Source of the DNA: Candidatus Gottesmanbacteria bacterium
GTDB taxonomy: Bacteria; Patescibacteriota; Microgenomatia; 2-02-FULL-39-11
Assembly: GCA_016218275.1 (NCBI GenBank)
Contig: JACREK010000090.1
Span: 1 to 8,964, forward strand
Length of the DNA: 8,964 nucleotides
Direction: 5' to 3'
Shown here: positions 1 through 5,982 of the stretch, in pieces
Position numbering within the stretch: the stretch's first letter is position 1
Layout of the letters: each line of letters begins with the position of its first letter
Program-made: the position numbers and the translations under genes
The notes under the pieces: generated by a model
What the model was told of the DNA's origin: nothing
Databases searched by the model: none
The model's input: the letters and a program-made list of their open reading frames with translations, nothing else

Positions 1-246
1 ACTAGCATAGATAGTGATGGAACTAAAAAAGGTTTTGCTGTAACACTAACAAGAAGAATTTCCGAAAGTATCTCCGTTCCGGTTATTGCCTCCGGCGGGG
101 CGGGAGCTCTTTCTGATTTTGCTCAAGTTTTAACAAGAGGGGAAGCCGATGCAGCGCTTGCTGCCTCACTTTTTCACTTTAAAGAAGTGACAATTTCTGA
201 TGTTAAAAATTATTTGATGAAAAAAAATATTCCAATAAGGATTTAA
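1..246 (+). CDS. hisF: Imidazole glycerol phosphate synthase cyclase subunit HisF, 3' part
   Basis: This is the C-terminal 81 residues of HisF; the 5' end lies outside the window. HisF is the cyclase half of the HisH-HisF enzyme. It uses ammonia from HisH to turn PRFAR into imidazole glycerol phosphate and AICAR in cytosolic histidine synthesis. Reading from base 1, the sequence shows the family's late phosphate-binding strands: TSIDSDGTKKGF (the conserved Asp/Gly-Thr loop), then PVIASGGAGAL, then the A-D-A-A-L-A-A-S-L-F-H-F segment and the terminal I-P-I-R-I, where HisF proteins normally end. The frame is open throughout and stops at TAA 244-246, directly followed by the hisI start codon. 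The tight junction and the order hisF-hisI-hisE indicate the tail of a histidine operon. Identification is confident despite truncation. Confidence 0.95.
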   Translation, partial: TSIDSDGTKKGFAVTLTRRISESISVPVIASGGAGALSDFAQVLTRGEADAALAASLFHFKEVTISDVKNYLMKKNIPIRI

Positions 247-543
247 ATGACAAAAGAATTAATTCCCGTGATAATTCAAGAAGAAAAAACAGGTGATGTT
301 TTGATGTTGGGTTATATGAATCAAGAAGCCTTAGAAAAAACACAGCAAGAAGGTTATGTTTGTTTTTGGAGCAGAAAAAGAAAAAGATTATGGATGAAGG
401 GAGAAGAATCTGGAAATAAACTGAAAGTCAAAAAGATTTTTAAAGACTGTGATGGAGATACTTTATTGATCCAGGTGAAACTAATGGGGACAGCAGTTTG
501 TCACAAGGGGACAAGAAGTTGTTTTACCGATTCATTAAAGTAA
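247..543 (+). CDS. hisI: Phosphoribosyl-AMP cyclohydrolase HisI
   Basis: Stand-alone HisI of 98 residues. It opens the purine ring of phosphoribosyl-AMP to give ProFAR, the third step of histidine synthesis, using Zn and Mg. Family signatures are all present: VLMLGYMNQEAL near residues 18-29, the SRKRKRLWMKGEESGN substrate-binding stretch (42-57), the metal-binding D-C-D-G-D (67-71), and the zinc cysteines C68, C85 (in C-H) and C92 (in R-S-C-F). The protein ends just after R-S-C-F, as single-domain HisI proteins do, so it is not part of a fused HisIE. The ATG follows the hisF stop with no gap. A Shine-Dalgarno sequence AAGGA (237-241) sits five bases upstream, inside hisF, supporting this start and translational coupling. 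Confidence 0.95.
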   Translation: MTKELIPVIIQEEKTGDVLMLGYMNQEALEKTQQEGYVCFWSRKRKRLWMKGEESGNKLKVKKIFKDCDGDTLLIQVKLMGTAVCHKGTRSCFTDSLK

Positions 544-567
544 TGCACGTGCATAAATGTGATGAAT

Positions 568-573
568 GGAGGG
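568..573 (+). promoter_or_regulatory. Ribosome binding site of hisE
   Basis: GGAGGG lies five bases before ATG 579. It decides the start of hisE in favour of 579 over the upstream in-frame ATG 543 (overlapping the hisI stop) and the still earlier start at 498 inside hisI. Confidence 0.8.
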
Positions 574-578
574 TTATT

Positions 579-878
579 ATGATATTTGAGGAATTATATT
601 TAATTATCCAGGATAGATTAAAAACTTTACCAAATAATTCTTATGTAGCTTCTCTTTATAAACAAGGAGAAGATAAGATATTGCAAAAAATTGGAGAGGA
701 AGCAACAGAAGTTATCCTTGCTGCGAAAGGAAAAAATAGACAAAGGATTATTGAGGAAGTCGCAGATTTATATTTTATGATTTTAATGCTTTTAGTTTTG
801 AAAGGTATTTCTTTAAATAAAATTTACACAGAGCTTAAGACCAGAAGAAAAAAAGATCCTGAAATAAATTCAGGATGA
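579..878 (+). CDS. hisE: Phosphoribosyl-ATP pyrophosphatase HisE
   Basis: Stand-alone HisE of 99 residues, an all-helical MazG-like NTP pyrophosphohydrolase that converts phosphoribosyl-ATP to phosphoribosyl-AMP, the substrate of the neighbouring HisI. The metal-binding pattern is intact: K-I-G-E-E-A-T-E-V (E40, E41, E44) and later E-E-V-A-D (E60, D63). The frame stays open upstream into hisI, but the family N-terminus begins at MIFEEL, and a strong Shine-Dalgarno site precedes that ATG, so I start at 579. The gene lies 35 bases after hisI on the same transcript. The last residues, K-D-P-E-I-N-S-G, look unlike the usual HisE C-terminus. They are encoded by a perfect 8-bp inverted repeat that also works as a terminator for the opposing gene. 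Confidence 0.93.
   Translation: MIFEELYLIIQDRLKTLPNNSYVASLYKQGEDKILQKIGEEATEVILAAKGKNRQRIIEEVADLYFMILMLLVLKGISLNKIYTELKTRRKKDPEINSG
845..876 (-). terminator. Intrinsic terminator for the minus-strand secreted-protein gene, inside the hisE 3' end
   Basis: Perfect inverted repeat ATCCTGAA (856-863) and TTCAGGAT (869-876) with a 5-base loop. Read on the minus strand it is followed by C and a run of seven T (854-848), then CTT. This is a classical rho-independent terminator placed 12 bases past the stop codon of the gene ending at 888. On the plus strand the hairpin overlaps the hisE stop and is followed only by the weak tract AATTTTA, so it may stop hisE transcripts less efficiently. Confidence 0.75.
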
Positions 879-887
879 CAATTTTAC

Positions 888-1325
888 TTATTGATAAGTT
901 TTTATCCGGTAGGATTTGCTGATAGTTCTCCCATTGGTTGTTTTTGCCGTAAGAATCAGTCTGGCGTTTGTAAGATTGTAATGATAACGGCAGACACCGC
1001 TTGAACAGGTACCAAAGAGAAGCTCTCTTTGGGCGGTAGGATTATTGGCGGCAGTAATTGTCCCCCCGGCACCCTGCGGGTTGCCATTGGTTTCATAAGT
1101 AAAAGAATAAGAAGCAGACTTAAGTCCGTTGAAATTAAGAAATGATAAAAGAATTCCTTGCCTGTCGCCCCGATAACGCACTATTGCAGGGATTGAACCT
1201 GCAGAAACTTTTGCTCTTGTCACTTTCTTCGGCACAAATTTTTTCGCTGCGTATGTTGCTGAGGGTATACCAAATGTAACAACGGCAATAAAAATAAGTA
1301 AGATGATACTTAATTTTCTTGACAT
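888..1325 (-). CDS. Small secreted protein of unknown function
   Basis: A 145-residue protein with a clear signal peptide: positively charged MSRK, a hydrophobic core around residues 5-20, and a probable signal peptidase I site near A26/A27 (S-A-T-Y-A-A). The mature part is about 119 residues, basic, rich in Ser, Thr, Asn and Gly with alternating patterns that suggest beta strands. It contains exactly two cysteines, C107 and C112 (G-T-C-S-S-G-V-C-R-Y-H), which could form a disulfide outside the membrane. No catalytic motif is visible. I recall similar small proteins with a G-T-C-x-x-G-V-C-x-Y-H core in Patescibacteria, but cannot name a family. It is a single-gene unit with its own promoter (1334-1362) and terminator, converging on hisE. 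Confidence 0.8.
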   Translation of the reverse strand: MSRKLSIILLIFIAVVTFGIPSATYAAKKFVPKKVTRAKVSAGSIPAIVRYRGDRQGILLSFLNFNGLKSASYSFTYETNGNPQGAGGTITAANNPTAQRELLFGTCSSGVCRYHYNLTNARLILTAKTTNGRTISKSYRIKTYQ

Positions 1326-1333
1326 ATTTTATT

Positions 1334-1362
1334 ATTGTATCAAGCTGTCTATCAATTAGCAA
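1334..1362 (-). promoter_or_regulatory. Promoter of the secreted-protein gene, predicted near-leaderless
   Basis: On the minus strand: -35 TTGCTA (1362-1357), a 17-base spacer, and extended -10 TGA-TACAAT (TG at 1342-1341, hexamer 1339-1334). The -10 ends only eight bases before ATG 1325, so a normal start point gives a leader of about 0-2 bases. There is no Shine-Dalgarno sequence. Confidence 0.65.
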
Positions 1363-1369
1363 GAGAAAT

Positions 1370-1378
1370 TGATATAAT
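1370..1378 (+). promoter_or_regulatory. Extended -10 promoter of the 1385-start operon, predicted leaderless
   Basis: TGA-TATAAT is a perfect extended -10 (hexamer 1373-1378) ending six bases before ATG 1385, which is about where transcription should begin. No good -35 lies 16-18 bases upstream, as is common for extended -10 promoters. It lies back to back with the minus-strand promoter in a 59-base spacer. Confidence 0.65.
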
Positions 1379-1384
1379 AGATTA

Positions 1385-2017
1385 ATGAAAAACAAAAAGA
1401 CCATATTTATAATATTGGGTGTTACATTTGTTGTTTTAAGCTTAACTTTGTTGTTGTATCTCAGGTGGCAATTTTCTGCAAAGACTGCAAAAACCGCTCA
1501 AATTATACCTACTCCCACCATAGCGGAGGATTTAACTGCCTGGCAGGATCAATCCGGTTTTACTTTCCAGTATCCCAAAAATTTAACTCTCGATCCCCAT
1601 GATGAAGATGAAGAAAATTATGCCCATCTGGAATTATCCTCCGCCACTTCCTCTGGAAGTTTAATTGTCTGGGCAAAAGATACAACTGCTTCCGATATAG
1701 ACGAATTGGTAGATCAGGAAGATGCAAAAGGTTTTATAGATACCTCCTTAAGCGGAGAGAGGGCCAAAAAAATATTGACTTCAAAAGATACACAAAAAAT
1801 ATCTACAAGTACAATATATAATGGTTATCTTTATCAGATAGAGGCAGATCTGGCCGACAGCGACTATTGGAATAGAATATACAATACGGTATCTTCAAGC
1901 TTCAGATTTATTCCCGCAGGAGATAGAGTTAACGGGGAAAATACTCCCCAACAGGTTGAGACCAGTCAGGATTCCAGTCAGGGTGACACTACTGAGGGAG
2001 AAGAAGTGATTGAGTAA
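1385..2017 (+). CDS. Membrane-anchored protein of unknown function
   Basis: A 210-residue protein with a lysine-rich cytoplasmic start (MKNKK) and one transmembrane helix at about residues 6-27. A short Thr/Pro linker (I-P-T-P-T-I) leads to an outside domain of about 130 residues. This domain opens with S-G-F-T-F-Q-Y-P (57-64) and closes with Y-W-N-R-I-Y-N-T-V-S-S-S-F-R-F (161-175). That layout, a strand-helix fold starting 'G-F-x-F-x-Y-P' and ending in a helix-strand 'S-F-R-F', recalls PsbP-like or lipoprotein-type small domains of Patescibacteria and Gram-positives, but I cannot assign a family. The C-terminal 35 residues are a low-complexity acidic Glu/Gln/Ser/Thr tail. There is no lipobox cysteine. 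It heads a plus-strand unit; its TAA is directly followed by the ATG of the methyltransferase. Confidence 0.75.
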   Translation: MKNKKTIFIILGVTFVVLSLTLLLYLRWQFSAKTAKTAQIIPTPTIAEDLTAWQDQSGFTFQYPKNLTLDPHDEDEENYAHLELSSATSSGSLIVWAKDTTASDIDELVDQEDAKGFIDTSLSGERAKKILTSKDTQKISTSTIYNGYLYQIEADLADSDYWNRIYNTVSSSFRFIPAGDRVNGENTPQQVETSQDSSQGDTTEGEEVIE

Positions 2018-3289
2018 ATGAATAAATATTTCTTTGTCCTTGGCAGAAATTCCACTCTTTCAATTGCAGAGATAATATCGGTACTTAATCTCCGAAATAT
2101 AGATTTTTTCCCAAAATACATTTCTTCCGAAGTATTGATTATATCAACTGATAAAGAACTCAAACTTGATGAGCTAATCAAAACTCTCGGGGGGACGATA
2201 AAAGTAGGTAGAATTATGGATGAAGTTGCACTTGAAGGAAGCAGTATGCAGTTTTACGAGATTTTTTCCGCAGACAATTTGCATAAAAAATATTTATCTC
2301 AAATGCCGGGAAAATTACATTTTGGAGTCAGCCTCTACAACGCCGGAGGCAGTTCAGAAGTTTTGCTTCAACTTGAAAAACGGCAGAAAGATATCGATTT
2401 AACTATTAAGGATAATTTAAAAAAAGAAGGCATAAAGAGCGGTTTTGTCCAGATTAAGGATAGGTTCTTATCCAGCGTATCAGTGGCAAAAAATAAGCTT
2501 ATAACACAAGGAGCAGAAATAGTATTGATTTTGACACCTGAAGAGATATTAATCGGAAAAACTTTGGCAGTACAGGAATTTGAGGAGTTTAGTCTTAGAG
2601 ATTATTTTCGCCCGGCAAAAGACAAAAGATCCGGAATTATGCCGCCAAAATTAGCAAGAATGATGATAAATCTTGCGGCAAAAGACAGAAACTCCCTTCT
2701 TCTTGATCCGTTTTGCGGAAGTGGAACCATATTGCAGGAGGCAATATTTTTGGGATATAAAAATATTTGCGGAAGCGATATAAGTGACAGAGCGATTTCT
2801 GATACAACAAAGAATATAGATTGGCTTTACCGGAATTTTCCCAATCTTCCCAAAACTTCAATTAATTTGAAAATTCTCAAGATGGACGTAAGGCAAATTT
2901 CAACAAAATTGTTGCCAAACACGGCCGATGTTATTGTGACAGAACCTTATCTTGGACCTCCGCTTTATAAAAAACTGGAACTGCCGGCAATTGTGAAGAT
3001 TCTGTCAGAATTAAGCAGATTATACATTGATGCATTTGTGCAATTTGCAAAAATTCTTAAATCTCAGGGTCGAGTACTGATTGTATTTCCGGTGTTTGAG
3101 ACCGAAGGAAAAGTATTTTTTGTAGAAATACTGGATAAACTTAAAAATTTGGGTTTTGTGGAGAAAGAATTTTTTCCGCAAAATATTTCAAAATATCCAA
3201 CTGTTTTCTTTACACCGCGTAAGACAATTTTATATTACAGTCGCGAGCAATTTGTTAAGAGAGAAATTATTTCGTTTCAAAAGATTTGA
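2018..3289 (+). CDS. THUMP/Trm11-like tRNA guanine-N2 methyltransferase
   Basis: 423 residues. The N-terminal half fits a THUMP-containing RNA-binding region, with the conserved end (about 160-185) reading like THUMP strands. Next comes D-Y-F-R-P-A (195-200) and M-P-P-K-L-A-R-M-M-I-N-L-A (208-220), the linker typical of Trm11/Trm-G10 enzymes. The Rossmann SAM site follows: D-P-F-C-G-S-G-T (230-237, motif I) and an acidic S-D-I-S-D at 253-257. Motif IV, usually D/N-P-P-Y, appears here as T-E-P-Y-L-G-P-P (308-315). Relatives make m2G or m2,2G at position 10 of tRNA; that substrate is inferred from the family. Its ATG directly follows the previous stop codon, implying coupled translation. A general RNA methylase of this family is certain enough; the exact target is not. 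Confidence 0.8.
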   Translation: MNKYFFVLGRNSTLSIAEIISVLNLRNIDFFPKYISSEVLIISTDKELKLDELIKTLGGTIKVGRIMDEVALEGSSMQFYEIFSADNLHKKYLSQMPGKLHFGVSLYNAGGSSEVLLQLEKRQKDIDLTIKDNLKKEGIKSGFVQIKDRFLSSVSVAKNKLITQGAEIVLILTPEEILIGKTLAVQEFEEFSLRDYFRPAKDKRSGIMPPKLARMMINLAAKDRNSLLLDPFCGSGTILQEAIFLGYKNICGSDISDRAISDTTKNIDWLYRNFPNLPKTSINLKILKMDVRQISTKLLPNTADVIVTEPYLGPPLYKKLELPAIVKILSELSRLYIDAFVQFAKILKSQGRVLIVFPVFETEGKVFFVEILDKLKNLGFVEKEFFPQNISKYPTVFFTPRKTILYYSREQFVKREIISFQKI

Positions 3290-3302
3290 TTGGTCTCTTG
3301 CC

Positions 3303-4709
3303 ATGTTTTTCTTTCAGGACGATATTGGTCTTCTTATTCAACTCCAAACTATTCCTTTCTGGCAATTTTTAATTACTCCTCAAGCGGAACATTTTGCGCC
3401 GGTGTTACATCTTCTTTCTTCTTTAGAATACCGATTGTTTCATCTAAATTTTATTTCCTATGTAGCAGTAGTTATCCTGATACATTTATTGAATTGTGTA
3501 GTTTTGGGAAAGATTGTTTATGTACTCTTCCACTCGCGTTTCTTTTCATTAATTGCGGTTTCTTTTTTTGCAATTAATTTGACTTATACAGAACCATTCT
3601 TATGGTTTTCTGCCAATGGAGTGGTGCTAGCTACATTATTCTTGGGACTTTCTTTTTACTCCTGGTATAAGTTTATAACAGGTGATAAGTTATCTTACTT
3701 CTGGGGTAGCGTTGTTTTTGTTCTTCTTTCCGGGTTTTCTTTTGGAGTGGGTGTTGCTCTTGGTTTGGTTTTTGCTTTTGTGACATTTATATGTAAAGAA
3801 AAAATTAATAAAAGATATTTCTCTAAAGCTGCAATTGTTTATATAGTTATTGGCTTGTTTTCTTATCTCATCGGACCAATCATTGCTCAAAATAAACTTG
3901 ATAGAGTAGTGCCTTTAATCGCAGACCCAATCAAAGATGTGATACTATATCTTTCCTTTATAATAGCTGGAGTAGCAAGGGGAGTTGTAGGCAGATTTTT
4001 CCTGCCGGGATTTGAACCGCGGCATTTCCAGATTATTCCAACTATCATTTCTTTTCTTCCCTTTATATTGATTTGTTTTCTTATCTTTTGGTTGTTAAAA
4101 GCAAAGATTAGACGTCAATATAAATTACTTTTGGTCACTTTATCAGTCTTTATCTTTTATCCATACGTTTGGTCAGGTTTTTTGCGATCACATTTTGGAC
4201 TGAAGCAGGCTTTGGCAGAGCGATATGTCTATCCATCACTATTTTTCTTCTCTATTTTTTTAGTGATGTTAATAAAACAATTGATGGATAGAGGATTTAT
4301 CAGATCCAAAAAATTGATAGTAGTATTTGCCCTAAGTATAGTTATTATTCAATCCTTATTATTTATAAGAAATACTATTCTTTTTGAGGAAAGACCACTA
4401 AAAACGAAAGATTATTTTGATAAGCTGCAAACAGTTCTAAGAAAAAGCACAGCAGTTTTAGACTTACCTTTGCCTTCCTTTATCAATCAGGAATATAAAA
4501 TATCCCAGTTGGCAATTTTGCCAGATTTTTCTAAAGTAAGATTTGTCTCACCAAACTATACTTTTTGCACCGCTGAATTTATAAAAGAATTCGAAAAAAA
4601 AGAAATTTCTTCTTTTTATAAAGAGCAGACTCAAGATCCTGTGATAATAAAAGTATTTTCAGAAGATTTGCTAAATAGATGTTTAACTAAGTTCAAGGGT
4701 AGCGTATAA
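3303..4709 (+). CDS. Polytopic GT-C-like glycosyltransferase, N-terminus apparently lost
   Basis: A hydrophobic protein of 468 residues if it starts at the first in-frame ATG, with about nine or ten membrane helices (roughly 51-75 through 337-354) and a soluble tail of about 100 residues. The sequence F-F-F-Q-D-D (2-7), then H-F-A-P (30-33), then later A-E-R-Y-V-Y-P-S (305-312) matches the pattern of ArnT/PMT/TMTC-type GT-C transferases, which use lipid-linked sugars to glycosylate proteins or lipids outside the membrane. In that fold the acidic pair lies in the first outer loop, after a first helix. Here no helix precedes it. The open frame reaches back to a TTG at 3156 inside the methyltransferase gene, but those extra residues are charged, not membrane-spanning. 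No Shine-Dalgarno is visible. Donor and acceptor are unknown. Confidence 0.65.
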   Translation: MFFFQDDIGLLIQLQTIPFWQFLITPQAEHFAPVLHLLSSLEYRLFHLNFISYVAVVILIHLLNCVVLGKIVYVLFHSRFFSLIAVSFFAINLTYTEPFLWFSANGVVLATLFLGLSFYSWYKFITGDKLSYFWGSVVFVLLSGFSFGVGVALGLVFAFVTFICKEKINKRYFSKAAIVYIVIGLFSYLIGPIIAQNKLDRVVPLIADPIKDVILYLSFIIAGVARGVVGRFFLPGFEPRHFQIIPTIISFLPFILICFLIFWLLKAKIRRQYKLLLVTLSVFIFYPYVWSGFLRSHFGLKQALAERYVYPSLFFFSIFLVMLIKQLMDRGFIRSKKLIVVFALSIVIIQSLLFIRNTILFEERPLKTKDYFDKLQTVLRKSTAVLDLPLPSFINQEYKISQLAILPDFSKVRFVSPNYTFCTAEFIKEFEKKEISSFYKEQTQDPVIIKVFSEDLLNRCLTKFKGSV

Positions 4710-4710
4710 T
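4682..4710 (+). promoter_or_regulatory. Possible promoter for the small membrane protein and yqeY
   Basis: TATAAT (4705-4710) overlaps the TAA of the glycosyltransferase gene. A weak -35, TTTAAC (4682-4687), lies 17 bases upstream. The -10 ends ten bases before ATG 4721, predicting a leader of about three or four bases. Confidence 0.5.
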
Positions 4711-4720
4711 CAAAGAGATA

Positions 4721-4843
4721 ATGGGAAATTTTAACACATCTTTTAAATTGATTATTCTCCTTGCCACAGCTGTAGGAGCATTACTTCTATACTTTGCCTA
4801 TCTGATATTTTTTTCTCCAAAAGGAGCATTGGGAATGTTATAA
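4721..4843 (+). CDS. 40-residue single-span membrane protein
   Basis: A short open frame from ATG 4721 to TAA 4841-4843 encodes a 40-residue peptide: MGNFNTSFK, then a hydrophobic helix from about residue 10 to 31 (LIILLATAVGALLLYFAY and onward), then S-P-K-G-A-L-G-M-L. The layout of a short polar start, one confident helix and a short tail is what a real small membrane protein looks like. The frame fills nearly all of the space between its neighbours. A TATAAT lies just upstream, and a weak AAGAGA (4712-4717) could act as a Shine-Dalgarno. It ends 12 bases before yqeY, so the two are likely co-transcribed. I know no family for it. It is too short to be called by default gene finders, and conservation has not been tested. 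Confidence 0.6.
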   Translation: MGNFNTSFKLIILLATAVGALLLYFAYLIFFSPKGALGML

Positions 4844-4855
4844 AAGGAGAAATAT

Positions 4856-5290
4856 ATGATAAAAGACGAAATTCAAAAGGCAGTTGCCGTAAATCTTAAA
4901 GCCGGGAAGACAACAGAGGTGAAGGTATTGCGTTTTTTAATGTCAGAAATAAATTATGCCGAGATTGCCAAGCAGGGACAGTTAGCCGATGAAGAAACAG
5001 TTTCACTTCTTCAAAAAGAGGTAAAGAAAAGAAAAGAAGCAATTGAAATGTTCAGGAAAGGAAACCGCGCCGATCTGGTGAAAGATGAAGAAGCGCAGTT
5101 AATTATTATCGGCCAGTATTTGCCTAAACAATTGTCGGATGAGCAGTTAAATAAAATTGTTGAGGAAACGGTTCAGTCTGTTGAGGACAAATCAAATATA
5201 GGAAAAATTATTGGCCAAGTTATGGTAAAAGTTAAAGGACAGGCAGACGGAGCAGAAGTAGCTCAGTTAGTAAGACAAAAACTGCAATAA
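4856..5290 (+). CDS. yqeY: GatB/YqeY-domain protein
   Basis: 144 residues, full length for the stand-alone YqeY family. It resembles the tRNA-binding tail domain of GatB, the amidotransferase subunit that makes Gln-tRNA or Asn-tRNA. Recognisable stretches are V-L-R-F-L-M-S-E-I-N (24-33), V-K-K-R-K-E-A-I-E-M-F (56-66), the Q-Y-L-P-K-Q-L-S (87-94) hallmark, and the glycine-rich I-G-K-I-I-G-Q-V-M followed by K-G-Q-A-D-G near the C-terminus. Stand-alone YqeY is presumed to bind tRNA, but its physiological role is not established. There is no kinase or amidase part, so it is not GatB. The start has a good Shine-Dalgarno, AAGGAG (4844-4849), six bases before the ATG. Confidence 0.9.
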   Translation: MIKDEIQKAVAVNLKAGKTTEVKVLRFLMSEINYAEIAKQGQLADEETVSLLQKEVKKRKEAIEMFRKGNRADLVKDEEAQLIIIGQYLPKQLSDEQLNKIVEETVQSVEDKSNIGKIIGQVMVKVKGQADGAEVAQLVRQKLQ

Positions 5291-5310
5291 ATTCTTCTTG
5301 CAGAATATTT
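5282..5310 (+). terminator. Weak terminator candidate after yqeY
   Basis: CTGCAA (5282-5287) pairs with TTGCAG (5298-5303) around a 10-base loop, followed by AATATTT. The stem is short and the T tract is interrupted. It overlaps the yqeY stop codon, and its right arm doubles as the -35 of the next promoter. Confidence 0.35.
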
Positions 5311-5326
5311 TTAAGTAGTGTATAGT
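5298..5326 (+). promoter_or_regulatory. Promoter of the SurA_N-type gene, short leader
   Basis: TTGCAG (5298-5303), a 17-base spacer, and TATAGT (5321-5326). The -10 ends 11 bases before ATG 5338, giving a predicted leader of about five bases. No Shine-Dalgarno precedes the start. Confidence 0.5.
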
Positions 5327-5337
5327 AAGACATCTTT

Positions 5338-5982
5338 ATGCCGAGAGAAAAAAAGAATTCTAAAAAGGTGATAGTTAAGGAAACCGGTTATCCTCCTATA
5401 AGAGAGGAATCCAAAAAACGCTTCTGGAAAAACATTCTTCTTATTGGTCTACTTATCATCGGTGTCTTACTCTGGAAATTCAAAGGACAGTTTATTGCGG
5501 CAATGGTAAATGGCCAGCCCATTTCCCGCTGGCAGCTAAATGAACAATTACAAAAGAAATTCGGCGACCAAACCCTTGACGGTTTGATAAGCGAAAAATT
5601 GATTCTGTCAGCAGCAAAACAGAAAGGAATCCTTATTTCTTCCGGGGAGATTGACGGCAGGATGAAACAGATAGAAGAACGTCTGAAAGGGAAAATATCA
5701 CTTAATGACGCACTTAAAGCCCAAGGATTAACAAAAGACGATCTTAGGCAGCAGCTTGAAATTCAGATGTCTATAGAAAAACTATTTGATAAAGAGGCAA
5801 CTGTTTCCACAAAAGATGTTGACGACTATATCAGTAATAATAAAGAAGCATACAAAAATGCTACTGATCCGGCAGTTGTAAGAAATGAAGCGGAAAATAT
5901 AATCCGCCAGCAAAAAATCTCCGATTTGTTTGAACAATGGTTTGCTGATATCCGCAAAAACGCCAAGATCCAGAAGTTTTAA
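5338..5982 (+). CDS. Membrane-anchored SurA/PrsA-type chaperone without isomerase domain
   Basis: 214 residues. A basic cytoplasmic start is followed by one transmembrane helix at about 32-48 (I-L-L-I-G-L-L-I-I-G-V-L-L-W). The outside part is a SurA N-terminal domain: A-M-V-N-G-Q-P-I-S-R-W-Q-L-N (54-67), then L-I-S-E-K-L-I-L-S-A-A-K-Q-K-G-I (83-98), S-S-G-E-I-D-G (101-107) and L-K-A-Q-G-L-T-K-D-D-L-R-Q-Q-L (125-139). In SurA and PrsA a parvulin prolyl isomerase domain follows this module. Here the chain goes straight to the closing helix (E-N-I-I-R-Q-Q-K-I-S-D-L-F-E-Q-W) that normally comes after it. The protein should therefore act as a holdase or chaperone for exported proteins rather than as an isomerase. 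It has its own promoter and overlaps the end of valS by four bases. Confidence 0.8.
   Translation: MPREKKNSKKVIVKETGYPPIREESKKRFWKNILLIGLLIIGVLLWKFKGQFIAAMVNGQPISRWQLNEQLQKKFGDQTLDGLISEKLILSAAKQKGILISSGEIDGRMKQIEERLKGKISLNDALKAQGLTKDDLRQQLEIQMSIEKLFDKEATVSTKDVDDYISNNKEAYKNATDPAVVRNEAENIIRQQKISDLFEQWFADIRKNAKIQKF

Noticed and set aside
498..578. Longer HisE starting inside hisI (498) or at the ATG overlapping the hisI stop (543)
   Set aside because: The extra residues do not resemble HisE, whereas ATG 579 has a GGAGGG site at the right distance and yields the family N-terminus.
876..3289. UGA read as glycine (alternative code of some Patescibacteria)
   Set aside because: HisE and the methyltransferase end at TGA at the expected family lengths, and no conserved glycine in the window is encoded by TGA.
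3156..3302. TTG-started N-terminal extension of the glycosyltransferase
   Set aside because: It lies wholly inside the methyltransferase frame apart from the last bases, has a rare start codon without a ribosome site, and adds charged residues instead of the expected helix.
3290..3577. 95-residue frame inside the glycosyltransferase gene
   Set aside because: Low-complexity Ser/Phe/Cys composition typical of an out-of-frame reading of a membrane protein gene.
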